A DNA stretch of 64,000 bases from Microbacterium sp. H1-D42 (GCF_022637555.1 NZ_CP093342.1:2914001-2978000); one strand, 5' to 3'. Shown: positions 20,688-28,979, numbered from the stretch's first letter. Translations and numbers: made by a program. Notes: a model not told the origin generated them from the sequence alone.

Positions 20688-21632
20688 ATGACTCAGACGG
20701 CGGATGCTGCGCAGCACCAGCACGCGCAGCAGACCGTCTACCGCCCTGGGCATCCGCTTGACCTCCTGCAGACAGTCGGGATACTGGTGCGCGGCCCAGG
20801 GGATCCGACCATGGTCATCGACGGGGCGCGAATCTGGATGGCGTTCCGCACGGATGCCGGGATCGCGACGCTCTGCCTGCGCCAGGCATCCGACGGCGTC
20901 CATGCCGCCGCGTGGGGCGACGGTGCCACCGAGGCCCTCGACGCCGCGCCCAGGCTCTGCGGGTCCGACGACGACCCGACCGGGTTCGATGTATCGCAGC
21001 ATCCGATGCTGACGGACGTGGCGCGCCGGAATCCGGGCATCCGACTGCCGCGCACCGACCGCGTCTTCGACGCCGTCGCCGGCGCGACGCTCGAGCAGAA
21101 GGTCACCGGGCTGCAGGCGTTCGGCGCGTGGCGACACGTGGTGAGCCGTTTCGGCGAACGCGCGCCGGGTCCAACGCCGCGACCGATGTTCGCGGCGCCC
21201 CCGCCCGAGATCTGGCGCACCATTCCATCGTGGGCATGGCAGCGCGCCGGTGTCGAGCCGCCGCAGTCGCGCACCATCGTGCAGGCCGCCGCACGTGAGC
21301 CGAGCATCGTGCGGGCGCTGACGCTGGCATCCGACGGCGCCGGCCGCGACCGGGTGCTGACGAGCCTGCCCGGCGTCGGCCTGTGGACCTCGGCCGAGAC
21401 GCGCCTGCGCGCGCTCGGCGACCCCGACGCCGTCGCCATCGGCGACTACCATCTGCCGCACGAGGTCGGCTTCGCTCTGACCGGTGCGCGCACGGATGAC
21501 GCCGGGATGCTGGAACTGCTGGCGCCGTGGGCAGGGCACCGGCAGCGGATCATCCGGCTGATCTATGCCTCCGGCATTCGCGAGCCCCGCCGCGGCCCTC
21601 GTCTGGCCCCCGAGGATCACCGCCGCCGCTGA
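20688..21632 (+). CDS. AlkA-like DNA-3-methyladenine glycosylase family protein
   Basis: A 314-aa helix-hairpin-helix base-excision glycosylase homologue. The HhH and catalytic region reads LPGVGLWTSAETRLRALGDPDAVAIGDYHLPHEV, with the Asp of GDYHLP in the position of the catalytic Asp of AlkA. Upstream GATLEQKVTGLQAFGAWRHVV matches the family's helix with the conserved Gln. The N-terminal 110 residues resemble the AlkA beta-domain only loosely. The start at 20688 is eight bases after TAGGGT (20675-20680), suggesting a leaderless mRNA. It would remove alkylated purines; the specificity is not readable. Confidence 0.8.
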   Translation: MTQTADAAQHQHAQQTVYRPGHPLDLLQTVGILVRGPGDPTMVIDGARIWMAFRTDAGIATLCLRQASDGVHAAAWGDGATEALDAAPRLCGSDDDPTGFDVSQHPMLTDVARRNPGIRLPRTDRVFDAVAGATLEQKVTGLQAFGAWRHVVSRFGERAPGPTPRPMFAAPPPEIWRTIPSWAWQRAGVEPPQSRTIVQAAAREPSIVRALTLASDGAGRDRVLTSLPGVGLWTSAETRLRALGDPDAVAIGDYHLPHEVGFALTGARTDDAGMLELLAPWAGHRQRIIRLIYASGIREPRRGPRLAPEDHRRR

Positions 21633-21648
21633 GCGAAACGCGGACGCG

Positions 21649-22404
21649 TCAGTAGTAGACGGCGAGGGGCCCGTGCGGGCCGTCGACCACCTGCACCGGG
21701 GTATCGAAGACGCCGGTCAGCACGGCGTCGTTCATGATCTCGGCCGGCGGGCCGAACTCCACCACTCGTCCGTCGCGCATCGCGCAGATGTGATCCGCGT
21801 ATCGTGCGGCGAAGTTGATGTCATGCAGCACGATCACGATCGTGCGTCCGAGTTCGTCTGCGGCACGTCGCAGCTGCGTCATCATCGTGACGGCGTGCTT
21901 CATGTCGAGGTTGTTCAGCGGCTCGTCGAGCAGCACGACCTCGGTGTCCTGCGCTAGCACCATCGCGACGTACGCCCGCTGACGCTGCCCGCCCGAGAGC
22001 TCATCGAGGTAGCGACCCTCCAGCTCGCTGAGCGCCAAGAAGTCGATCGCACGGCTGATGATCTCCTCATCAGCCGTGTTCAGCCTGCCCTTCGTGTAGG
22101 GGAAGCGTCCGAAGCCGACCAGCTGCCGCACGGTCAGCCGCGTGACGAAATGGTTCTCCTGCCGCAGGATCGAGACGATCTTCGCCAGGTCAGCCGACTT
22201 GGTCTTGGTGATGTCGTATCCGGCCACCTCGATGGCTCCGGCATCCATCCCCATCAGCCGCCCGACCATGGTCAGCAGCGTCGACTTGCCGGCACCGTTC
22301 GGACCGATCAGCGCCGTGATCCCCCCTGCAGGGATGATCAGGTCGACGGGCCCGATCGTGACCTCGTCGCTGTATTCGCGGCGCACGCCCTCGATGGTGA
22401 TCAC
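21649..22404 (-). CDS. Iron-siderophore ABC transporter ATPase (FepC-like)
   Basis: Cytoplasmic ATPase (251 aa) of an Fe3+-siderophore importer. Walker A is GPNGAGKSTLL, the signature is ELSGGQRQRAYVAMVLA, Walker B is VVLLDEPLNNLD and the switch His is in VIVLHDINFAARYADHICAM. These are typical of the FecE/FepC group. Its start overlaps the preceding permease stop by four bases. It is the fourth gene of the operon substrate-binding protein / permease / permease / ATPase. Confidence 0.93.
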   Translation of the reverse strand: MITIEGVRREYSDEVTIGPVDLIIPAGGITALIGPNGAGKSTLLTMVGRLMGMDAGAIEVAGYDITKTKSADLAKIVSILRQENHFVTRLTVRQLVGFGRFPYTKGRLNTADEEIISRAIDFLALSELEGRYLDELSGGQRQRAYVAMVLAQDTEVVLLDEPLNNLDMKHAVTMMTQLRRAADELGRTIVIVLHDINFAARYADHICAMRDGRVVEFGPPAEIMNDAVLTGVFDTPVQVVDGPHGPLAVYY

Positions 22405-23450
22405 AGTCGGCCCTTTCTGAGGATGACGATGAGGAACACGATGCCGCCGACGAGCTCGATGATGATCGAGACGACGCCCTCGGCGTAGAACACGTTGCGC
22501 ATCAGGAAGTACGCACCCGCGATGATCGTGAAGGCCGTCAGCACGGCCACTGGCAGGATCAGTCGATGATCGTGCGCGTCGACGAACTGGTACGCGAGCG
22601 TCGCGACGAGGAACCCGAGGAACGTCATCGGCCCGACCAGCGCCGTCGAGGTCGCCATCAGCACAGCGACGAGGAACAGCACGATCATCAGCTCACGACG
22701 GTGGTTGATCCCGAGCGAGTTCGCGGTATCGGAACCGAGCGCCATCACGTCGAGTCGTCGCGCGCGCATCCACAGCAGAGCGGATGCCCCGACGCACAGC
22801 GGTATCGCGAGAGGCAGGTACGACGCGTCGGCGTTGGAGATGTTGCCGAACAGCTTGGCTGCCAGCACGTCGAACTCACTCGGCGTGAGCAGGCGCTGCA
22901 TGAAGGTGGCGATCGCGCCGAGTCCGCCGCCTATGACGATGCCGATCAGCAGCATGACCTCGAGGTTCGCGTAGCGCCCGGTCAGCAGCCAGCCGTACAG
23001 CAGCATCGCGAGACCCACCATGATCGCGACCTGCAGTCCGAACTGCCACAGCCCCTGGAACGCCACCAGCCCCGCGATGCCGAACAGGTACACCGAGCCG
23101 GTCTGCACCACGCGGTACAGCGACTCGAAGCCCATGATCGACGGGGTGATGATGCGGTTGGTCGTCACGGTCTGGAAGCTGACGGTGGCGACCGCCTGGC
23201 AGACGGCGACGACCAGCATGACCGTCACGTTCGTGAAGCGCAGCTCGGCGATGCGCCAGAATCCGTCGGTGCCGAACGGCATCGGGTTGCCCCAGGCGAG
23301 CAGGCCCACAGCGAAGAACACCGACAGCGCGATGAGCACCGAGAGCACGAGAATGTACCGGCGACGCTTGGCCGGGGTCGCGAACGTGCCGGCACGACCG
23401 GAGTGGGCACGTGCCGGCATCCCATTCATCTTCTTCAGCATCCGCGCCAC
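22401..23450 (-). CDS. Iron-siderophore ABC transporter permease (FecCD family), second subunit
   Basis: A 349-aa membrane protein with about nine or ten helices of the BtuC/FecCD fold. Landmarks are AELRFTNVTVMLVVAVCQAVATVSFQTVT (the family's R-x-P-R-type entry is diverged), RIITPSIMGFESLYRV, LGINHRRELMIVLFLVAVLMATSTALVGPMTFLGFL and HRLILPVAVLTAF. About 30 basic residues precede the first helix, so the start may be internal. It abuts the first permease gene without a gap. Confidence 0.9.
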   Translation of the reverse strand: MARMLKKMNGMPARAHSGRAGTFATPAKRRRYILVLSVLIALSVFFAVGLLAWGNPMPFGTDGFWRIAELRFTNVTVMLVVAVCQAVATVSFQTVTTNRIITPSIMGFESLYRVVQTGSVYLFGIAGLVAFQGLWQFGLQVAIMVGLAMLLYGWLLTGRYANLEVMLLIGIVIGGGLGAIATFMQRLLTPSEFDVLAAKLFGNISNADASYLPLAIPLCVGASALLWMRARRLDVMALGSDTANSLGINHRRELMIVLFLVAVLMATSTALVGPMTFLGFLVATLAYQFVDAHDHRLILPVAVLTAFTIIAGAYFLMRNVFYAEGVVSIIIELVGGIVFLIVILRKGRL

Positions 23451-24461
23451 CTACCCGCGCCGCCGCTGCTTCAGAAGAAGAAGCACGAAGACGATGGCGC
23501 CGACGACGCCGAGGATCAGCGAGACGGGCACCTCGAACGGCATGATGATGGTGCGCCCGATCAGATCGCAGACCGTCACGATGGCGATGCCGAGCAGTGC
23601 CACCCACGGCAGGTTGCTTCGCAGGTCGTCACCGCGCACCATCGAGACGATGTTCGGCACGATCAGTCCCAGGAACGGCAGCATGCCGACGACGACGGTC
23701 ACCACTCCCGTCACGACCGCGATCAGGACGGTGCCGAGCAGGATGATCCGGTTGTAGTTCAGGCCGACGTTGGTGGCGATCTCCTCACCGAGGCCGGCGA
23801 CGGTGAGCCGATCCGCGACGATGAAGATGACGACCGCCGCGATCGCGACGATCCAGAGCATCTCGTACTGTCCGCGCAGCACCGATGTGAAGCTGCCGGC
23901 GAACCAGACGCCGAGGCTCTGCAGCATGTCGGTCGCGAGGGCGAGGTAGGTCGAGATCGCCCCGACCACCGCGCCGAGCATGATCCCGACGATCGGCACG
24001 ATCAGTGACGAGCGCAGCGAGACGCGGCGCAGGAACAGGAAGAACACCATTGTGCCGATGAACGCGGCGATCACCGCGGCGGTCATCCGCAGCGGGATCG
24101 ACGGCTGCGGCACGAGGATCATCACGGTGAGCAGCCCGAGGCCGGCCCATTCCGTCGTGCCCGTGGTCGTCGGCTCGACGAAGCGGTTCTGCGTGAGCAG
24201 CTGCATGACGAGGCCGGCCATCGCCATCGAGGCGCCGGCGAGGACGAGCGCGATGGTGCGCGGAACGCGGGTGATCAGGAACATCTCGCCGCCGTCGCTG
24301 CTGCCTGCGATGTCGTAGACGCCGGTGAACAGCGACGCGACCAGCAGGGCTGCGACGAACAGGATGCCAATCAGCAGTTTGACGTCGAAAAGCCGCCCCT
24401 TGGTCGATCGGGGCGGCGGCGTGGTCGCGTCCTGCGACGCGATGGCACTTGTCGTGGTCAT
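23451..24461 (-). CDS. Iron-siderophore ABC transporter permease (FecCD family), first subunit
   Basis: A 336-aa FecCD-type permease: RVPRTIALVLAGASMAMAGLVMQLLTQNRFVEP is the family's R-x-P-R entry helix and loop, followed by NYNRIILLGTVLIAVVTGVVTVVVGMLPFLGLIVPNIV. It forms the translocation pore as a heterodimer with the downstream permease. The start at 24461 (MTTTSAIAS) is chosen because sequence further 5' reads as non-coding and holds a stem-loop. No clear Shine-Dalgarno is visible. Confidence 0.92.
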   Translation of the reverse strand: MTTTSAIASQDATTPPPRSTKGRLFDVKLLIGILFVAALLVASLFTGVYDIAGSSDGGEMFLITRVPRTIALVLAGASMAMAGLVMQLLTQNRFVEPTTTGTTEWAGLGLLTVMILVPQPSIPLRMTAAVIAAFIGTMVFFLFLRRVSLRSSLIVPIVGIMLGAVVGAISTYLALATDMLQSLGVWFAGSFTSVLRGQYEMLWIVAIAAVVIFIVADRLTVAGLGEEIATNVGLNYNRIILLGTVLIAVVTGVVTVVVGMLPFLGLIVPNIVSMVRGDDLRSNLPWVALLGIAIVTVCDLIGRTIIMPFEVPVSLILGVVGAIVFVLLLLKQRRRG

Positions 24462-24468
24462 GAGATGT

Positions 24469-24515
24469 GGCGACGGCATCCGATACCGAGTGCTTCCCGG
24501 TCGGATGCCGTCGCC
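24469..24515 (-). promoter_or_regulatory. Intercistronic stem-loop between binding protein and permease genes
   Basis: A perfect 15-bp inverted repeat, GGCGACGGCATCCGA (24469-24483) and its complement at 24501-24515, has a 17-base loop and starts 8 bases beyond the binding-protein stop (24523). It precedes the permease start by 8 bases. Such structures in ABC import operons stabilise the upstream message or partly terminate, so that more binding protein than permease is made. The role is inferred; no T tract is seen. Confidence 0.7.
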
Positions 24516-24522
24516 GAGCGTG

Positions 24523-25530
24523 TCAGTTCTTCGCAGCCTTCTCGCCCGACTTCTCCAGCGCGTCGGCGAAGTCGTTGAGGAAGGTCGTGTACGTCTGGAT
24601 GCCCTCGTTGAGGTACGTGTCGGTGGGCATGTAGACGATCTGGTCGCTACCAACGGCGGTGACGGATGCCAGCGCCTCGGAGTCCTCGAGGATCTCGGCG
24701 GCCTGCACGTAGCTCGCGTCATCCGCGGCGAACACGGCGTCGCGGTCCATCACGAGGATCCAGCTCGGGTTCGACTCGGCGATCGCCTCGACCGAGATGT
24801 CGTCGCCCTGGTGGTCGTCGGTCGCTCCCTCGACCTCGAGCGCAGGCGTGAGCCCGATGAGGTCGAAGATCGGACCGAGCGTGCGGCCGACGCCGGGGGC
24901 GATGTAGCCGATCTCTCCGCCCGAGGTGGTGACGGCCATCACCGTGTCGGTGTCGCGGTAGGCGGCCTTCGCGCGCTCGACGGCGGCATCGAAGTCATCC
25001 GTGAGCTTCTTGGCTTCGTCCTGCTTGCCGAAGACCTCGCCGAGCACCGTGATCTGACGCTTGAGCTCGGCGTCGAGGGGCTCACCTTCGCGCGGGTCGA
25101 GCTGCAGCACCGTGGCGTCCGGCACGAGCTTCTCGAAGTCCTGCTGGTACTGCGTGAAGCGCTGGCCGTTGATGATCAGATCGGGGGCGGCCGCGACGAC
25201 GGACTCGAGGTCGGGCTCGTTGTGCGTGCCGAGGTCGATGATGTTCTTGTCATTGACGTAATCGACCGTCTCGGGCATCAGCGCGACGGCTGCTGCGGTC
25301 AGCTCGATGCCCCAGTCCGACAGCGTCTGGAACGTGCGGTTGTCGGTGGCGACGACCGACGTCGGCGGAGTCGCGATCTCGTGCGAGCCGTTGTTGTCCT
25401 CGACGGTGACCGTGCTCGCCTGTTCCGCCTTTTCTGCGGGTTCCTCGGCGGTCGCGCCGGCACAGCCGACGAGTGCGAGCAGGCTGACGAGGCCGAGACT
25501 GGTTCCGGCGAGGATTCGAGGCACGGACAT
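24523..25530 (-). CDS. Iron-siderophore substrate-binding lipoprotein (FepB-like)
   Basis: A 335-aa extracytoplasmic binding protein. The signal peptide starts MSVPRILAGTSLGLVSLLAL and ends in the lipobox LVGC, so it should be lipid-anchored. The mature part is a class III binding protein: VVATDNRTFQTLSDWGIELTAA, PDLESVVAAAPDLIING, and the late WILVMDRDAVF. The start at 25530 has GGAG nine bases upstream; the frame continues 5' without support. It is the first gene of the importer operon, transcribed away from the iron box, and is expected to be iron-repressed. Confidence 0.93.
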   Translation of the reverse strand: MSVPRILAGTSLGLVSLLALVGCAGATAEEPAEKAEQASTVTVEDNNGSHEIATPPTSVVATDNRTFQTLSDWGIELTAAAVALMPETVDYVNDKNIIDLGTHNEPDLESVVAAAPDLIINGQRFTQYQQDFEKLVPDATVLQLDPREGEPLDAELKRQITVLGEVFGKQDEAKKLTDDFDAAVERAKAAYRDTDTVMAVTTSGGEIGYIAPGVGRTLGPIFDLIGLTPALEVEGATDDHQGDDISVEAIAESNPSWILVMDRDAVFAADDASYVQAAEILEDSEALASVTAVGSDQIVYMPTDTYLNEGIQTYTTFLNDFADALEKSGEKAAKN

Positions 25531-25635
25531 GCGGGGAACTCCGTTTCTGCTCCGAGGAGCGGGGGCGGGGTGCGCTGGCACGGGGCACTAGGCACGGATG
25601 CGGCCGGAGTTAGGGCACCCTGACTTCGGCCAGAA

Positions 25636-25654
25636 TTAGGTTAGCCTTACTTTA
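25636..25654. promoter_or_regulatory. DtxR/IdeR-type iron box in divergent promoter region
   Basis: TTAGGTTAGCCTTACTTTA closely follows the actinobacterial iron-repressor consensus (TTAGGTTAGGCTAACCTAA), with the left half perfect. It ends on the A of the ATG of the siderophore-interacting protein gene and lies about 105 bp upstream of the importer operon, so Fe2+-loaded repressor could block both. A weaker partial palindrome, TTAGGGCACCCTGA, lies at 25610-25623. Confidence 0.8.
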
Positions 25655-26427
25655 TGAGCGAAGTGAAATCGAGTTTCATGCTGGAGCGTCACGGACTGGA
25701 TCTGCGGTTCAGATTCGTCACGCTGAGCGCGCGCGAATGGCTGGCGCCGAACTACGTGCGGGTGCGGCTGACCGGTGCGGATCTCGAGGGGTTCGCTTCG
25801 CTCGGCTCCGACGACCACATGCGACTGTTCTTCCCAGCGGGCGGCGCCGAGCCGACATCTGTCGACGAGATGCGCGCCGCACCGAGCCGCGAATACACTC
25901 CGCTGGCCTGGGGCGATGACTGGCTCGATGTCGAGTTCGCCGTGCACGGCGATCAGGGCGTGGCGGCGCCATGGGCAGCATCCGCGCCCCTCGGTTCGCT
26001 CGTCGGCGTCGGTGGCCCTCGGGGCTCCGCGGTGCTGCAGGGCGAGCCTGGTTCGTGGATGCTGGTCGGCGACGAGACGGCGATCCCGGCCATCCGCCGC
26101 TTCGCAGTTCTGATCCCGGCTGGCGTGCCGGCGCGGGTCGTGATCGAGGCGCCGTCGGCCGCGGATCAGGTGCCGCTCGACGCTCCCGTCGAGGTGGAGT
26201 GGGTTCACCGTGGCGAGGCTCCGGCCGGCTCCGCGCTGGTCACGTTCCTGGACGGGCTGACGGCGTCGGATGCTGTCGGCGAGGATCCGTTCTGCTTCAT
26301 CGCTGCGGAACAGGCCATCGTCAAGCCCGGCCGCGCATTGCTCGAGCGGTGGGGCGTCGACGTGTCGAAGGCGGTCGTGAAGGGGTATTGGAAGCGCGGC
26401 GAAGAGGAGTACCACGCACCGCACTGA
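25654..26427 (+). CDS. Siderophore-interacting protein (FAD/NAD(P)H ferric reductase family)
   Basis: A 257-aa cytoplasmic flavin reductase expected to release iron from imported ferric siderophore. It shows the FAD-binding beta-barrel (YVRVRLTGADLEGF, then the family's R-x-Y-T-P motif as SREYTPLAW), the phosphate-binding GSLVGVGGPRGSAVL turn, and the NAD-domain start WMLVGDETAIPAIRRF. It ends with VKGYWKRGEEEYH, characteristic of this family. There is no Shine-Dalgarno, and the ATG lies within the iron box, so the transcript is probably leaderless or the start is a few codons in. Confidence 0.92.
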   Translation: MSEVKSSFMLERHGLDLRFRFVTLSAREWLAPNYVRVRLTGADLEGFASLGSDDHMRLFFPAGGAEPTSVDEMRAAPSREYTPLAWGDDWLDVEFAVHGDQGVAAPWAASAPLGSLVGVGGPRGSAVLQGEPGSWMLVGDETAIPAIRRFAVLIPAGVPARVVIEAPSAADQVPLDAPVEVEWVHRGEAPAGSALVTFLDGLTASDAVGEDPFCFIAAEQAIVKPGRALLERWGVDVSKAVVKGYWKRGEEEYHAPH

Positions 26428-26519
26428 ATGGGCTTGTATCGGCCGGCGCCCGGGGTGAGAATGATGCCCTGCCGCAGTCGCGGCGGGCATCCACAATTCT
26501 GGCGCCGAAGGAGCCGACC

Positions 26520-26927
26520 GTGGCCATTCTCAACCCCTATCTCTCGTTTCGCGACAACGCGCGCGAAGCCCTCGAGTTCTACCAGCGCGTGCTCGGCGGC
26601 ACGCTCGACATCTCCACTTTCGGGTCGATGCCCGGCATGGGATACGACCCGAGCGAGGCCGAGCACGTGATGCACGGACAGCTCATCACCGACGACGGCA
26701 TGGTGCTGATGGCATCAGATACCCCGAGCAGCATGGAGTACCAGGCCCCGCAGGGCGTCTCGGTGTCGCTCAGCGGCTCCGAAGCCGACCGCCTGCGCGC
26801 AGCGTGGGATGGACTGTCGGACGGCGCATCGATCACCGTGCCGCTCGCCGCCGCGCCGTGGGGCGGCGACTTCGGCATGCTCACCGACCGCTACGGCGTG
26901 GCGTGGATGGTGTCGGTCGACGGTTGA
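26520..26927 (+). CDS. VOC-family protein, PhnB-like
   Basis: A 135-aa glyoxalase/bleomycin-resistance-fold protein of the PhnB-like group, starting LNPYLSFRDNAREALEFYQRVLGG, with HGQLITDDGMVLMASD and closing WGGDFGMLTDRYGVAWMVSV. No enzymatic role is established for this group in actinobacteria. The GTG start at 26520 has GAAGGAG six bases upstream. Confidence 0.88.
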   Translation: MAILNPYLSFRDNAREALEFYQRVLGGTLDISTFGSMPGMGYDPSEAEHVMHGQLITDDGMVLMASDTPSSMEYQAPQGVSVSLSGSEADRLRAAWDGLSDGASITVPLAAAPWGGDFGMLTDRYGVAWMVSVDG

Positions 26928-26969
26928 CGCTCGATTGTGATCGCCCACGGCATCAGGAATACTGCCTGA

Positions 26970-27377
26970 ATGCCTGTTCTCGATCACCTCGGAATCACCG
27001 TCACCGACCTCACCCGCGGCATCGCGCAGTTCGACCCGGTGCTGAAGGCGCTCGGGTTCGAGTGGGAGGGCTCGAAGGTCGACTCGGCCGCCTGGTACCG
27101 CGAGGGTGAGACCGAGATCATCGTGTTCGCGCCGCGCGACGAGGGCGCGGACCCGCACGTGCACGGGCGAGTCGGGTGGCAGCACCTCGCGTTCGCGGTG
27201 GACTCGCGCACTGAGGTCGAGCGGATGCATGCGGTCGCGCTCGACGCCGGGTGGACGGCGGTGCGCGACCCGAAGCTCTACCCCCGCTTCAACGAACGGT
27301 ACTACGCGTCATTCGTCGAGGACGCCAGTGGCATCCGCATCGAGTTCATGCACAATCCGCCACGCGACGACGGGTGA
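26970..27377 (+). CDS. VOC-family protein, tandem paralogue A
   Basis: A 135-aa vicinal-oxygen-chelate fold protein (MPVLDHLGITVTDL). Candidate metal ligands are His in LDHLGI, His in GWQHLAFAVDS and Glu in GIRIEFMHNP. It is a close tandem duplicate of the next gene: the block HLAFAVDS, ALDAGWTAVR and YYASFVEDASGIRIE is nearly the same in both. The substrate is unknown. Confidence 0.85.
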   Translation: MPVLDHLGITVTDLTRGIAQFDPVLKALGFEWEGSKVDSAAWYREGETEIIVFAPRDEGADPHVHGRVGWQHLAFAVDSRTEVERMHAVALDAGWTAVRDPKLYPRFNERYYASFVEDASGIRIEFMHNPPRDDG

Positions 27378-27426
27378 GTTATCGGCTCAGGCGTCGAATG
27401 TCGGCGGCATCCGACACACTGTGATG

Positions 27427-27831
27427 ATGGCGACAATAGATCACCTCGGCATCAGCGTCGATGACGTTCCCCGGGCATCCGCGCAACTCGATCCGGTCTT
27501 CTCGGCCCTGGGATACACCCGCGCGTACAACGCACCCGACCACGCGTACTGGCGGCAGCCGGGGCAACCCGAGCTACTCCTGTATCCGGCGCGGGAGCCC
27601 GGCCCGCACGTGCACGGAAGGATCGGCTGGCAGCACTTGGCATTCGCCGTCGACTCCCGCGACGAGGTCGATCAACTGCACCAGGTCGCACTGGATGCCG
27701 GGTGGACAGCGGTGCGAGAGCCCAAGGAGTACCCACGGTTCACCGAGCGCTACTACGCCTCATTCGTGGAGGACGACAACGGCATCCGCATCGAGGTCAT
27801 GCACAACCCGGCCGGCTGGGACGGGAGCTGA
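27427..27831 (+). CDS. VOC-family protein, tandem paralogue B
   Basis: A 134-aa VOC protein (MATIDHLGISVDDV) sharing roughly 60 percent of residues with its upstream neighbour and the same His/His/Glu ligand pattern (IDHLGI, GWQHLAFAVDS, GIRIEVMHNP). In-frame starts exist at GTG 27421, ATG 27424 and ATG 27427; the last matches the paralogue. There is no clear Shine-Dalgarno. The function is unknown; duplication followed by divergence is apparent. Confidence 0.83.
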   Translation: MATIDHLGISVDDVPRASAQLDPVFSALGYTRAYNAPDHAYWRQPGQPELLLYPAREPGPHVHGRIGWQHLAFAVDSRDEVDQLHQVALDAGWTAVREPKEYPRFTERYYASFVEDDNGIRIEVMHNPAGWDGS

Positions 27832-27889
27832 CTCGGCGCTCCGATCCCCCTCGGTAGCGGCCTCGACCCATCGATGCAACGATGAGGGA

Positions 27890-28123
27890 GTGGAGTTCAC
27901 GAACGATGCACAGATCTGGACGATGATCGGCGCTTTCTGCGCGCTCATGTTCGGCATGCTGACCGTGGTCTCCACACTTTTCGTCCGCGTCCTGCGTGCG
28001 GAGATCGGCGGAATGCGCACCGAGATGAATGCCCACTTCGATGCGGTCAACACGCGAATCGACGGGATCGACCGCGACGTGCAGGCGCTCGTGAAGCGCA
28101 CCTTCGGCCTCGACCGCGAGTAG
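27890..28123 (+). CDS. Small membrane-anchored coiled-coil protein, hypothetical
   Basis: A 77-aa protein with an N-terminal hydrophobic helix (WTMIGAFCALMFGMLTVVSTLFV) followed by an amphipathic region EIGGMRTEMNAHFDAVNTRIDGIDRDVQALVKRTFGL that reads as a short coiled coil. This layout is common in Microbacteriaceae hypothetical proteins. The GTG start at 27890 gives the usual acidic N-terminus; an internal ATG at 27923 is possible. No function is known. Confidence 0.6.
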   Translation: MEFTNDAQIWTMIGAFCALMFGMLTVVSTLFVRVLRAEIGGMRTEMNAHFDAVNTRIDGIDRDVQALVKRTFGLDRE

Positions 28124-28133
28124 TCGCCTTCAC

Positions 28134-28565
28134 TCAGCTCAGTCCGCGCGCGATCTCGACGATCCCTTGCGGGTAGAACGGCAGCGTGTCGTCGCCGAGG
28201 TCATCGAGGCGGAACCATCCCGCGACCGCGCGACTGTCGAGCACGCGTCGCCGCTCCTCGACCGGCATCGCCTCGAGCTCCTGGCAGCGGATCGCGAAGA
28301 CGTGCACGATCTCGTGACCGCGTCGCCCTGCGAGCGTGAAGCGGTTCTCGGTGACAGCCAGTAGCCGCGTCTCGCTGAGGTCGACCCCGAGCTCCTCGGC
28401 GAACTCCCGCCGCACGGCATCCTCGGCGAGCTCGCCGAAGTCGATCCCACCACCAAGCGCACGCAGAAAGCGCGGATGCTGATCGGTCGCCGCATACTCC
28501 TCGGCCAGTACCCATCCCTCACGGACGATCAGCCCGACGGCGATGTTGCGGATGCGCTCATTCAC
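28134..28565 (-). CDS. NUDIX hydrolase
   Basis: A 143-aa NUDIX-fold pyrophosphohydrolase. The box is complete: GGGIDFGELAEDAVRREFAEELGVDL carries the G-x5-E-x7-R-E-x2-E-E-x-G pattern. The N-terminus IRNIAVGLIVREGWVLAEEY is typical of nucleotide-sugar or (d)NTP-cleaving members. It starts at GTG 28565. The substrate is not predictable. Confidence 0.88.
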   Translation of the reverse strand: MNERIRNIAVGLIVREGWVLAEEYAATDQHPRFLRALGGGIDFGELAEDAVRREFAEELGVDLSETRLLAVTENRFTLAGRRGHEIVHVFAIRCQELEAMPVEERRRVLDSRAVAGWFRLDDLGDDTLPFYPQGIVEIARGLS

Positions 28566-28761
28566 CGCGCCAGCGTAGCGGGTCAGGCTCCTGGTCCTCC
28601 GCTCGCCCCGCCCGCAAGCTCCGTCGCAAGCACGGCACCTCGCCGAGTGCACGGGAACTGCGCGTCAACAGGCCGTGCGCTCGCCAGCATCCGGTGCACT
28701 CGGCGGCTGCGGGGCATCGGGCAGGCGGCCGCGCACCGGGCGGACGGCCGTTGGCGGAGGC

Positions 28762-28791
28762 TTGACTCAGCATCCACCCCTCCCCTATGGT
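28762..28791 (+). promoter_or_regulatory. Promoter for the rtcB leader
   Basis: TTGACT (28762-28767), an 18-bp spacer and TATGGT (28786-28791) form a plausible sigma-70 promoter, predicting transcription from about 28798. That is about 40 nt before a short ORF and 230 nt before rtcB. The stretch from 28566 to this promoter holds nothing else recognisable. Confidence 0.55.
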
Positions 28792-28838
28792 CGTAACTCT
28801 GCGCCGACCGGTGCAGCCCCAGCCGAGGAGACGACGGA

Positions 28839-28931
28839 ATGACCGCTCTGCGGAACCTCCCCACGGTCCTGGCCTTCCAGCAGAAGAGCCAAGACCGCTA
28901 CGAGTCGTACCCTCCGGCGCGCGCCGTGTGA
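28839..28931 (+). CDS. 30-aa leader ORF upstream of rtcB
   Basis: A short ORF starting MTALRNLPTVLAFQQK and ending SYPPARAV. Its ATG has a full GAGGAG Shine-Dalgarno with 8-base spacing (28825-28830), so it is very likely translated. It is followed directly by a small hairpin on its stop (ACAGC/GCTGT, 28931-28944) and then a terminator. It has no recognised family. The arrangement promoter / short ORF / terminator / gene suggests an attenuation peptide; the Pro-Pro near its end could slow ribosomes. This is inference. Confidence 0.6.
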   Translation: MTALRNLPTVLAFQQKSQDRYESYPPARAV

Positions 28932-28949
28932 CAGCATCCGCTGTTCTCC

Positions 28950-28979
28950 GCCCCGCACCGTCAGGTCCGGGGCATTTTT
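28950..28979 (+). terminator. Intrinsic terminator or attenuator before rtcB
   Basis: GCCCCG / CGGGGC arms (28950-28955 and 28968-28973) with a 12-base loop are followed after one A by five T (28975-28979). It is one of the few stem plus T-tract structures in this GC-rich window, and it lies between the 30-aa ORF and rtcB in the same direction. Confidence 0.6.

Noticed and set aside
22566-24008. Long plus-strand frame opposite the siderophore permeases
   Set aside because: Asp/His/Arg-rich composition with no motif. It mirrors hydrophobic codons of the permease genes.
25610-25623. TTAGGGCACCCTGA as a second full iron box
   Set aside because: Half-site spacing differs from the DtxR/IdeR box; kept only as a weak partial site.
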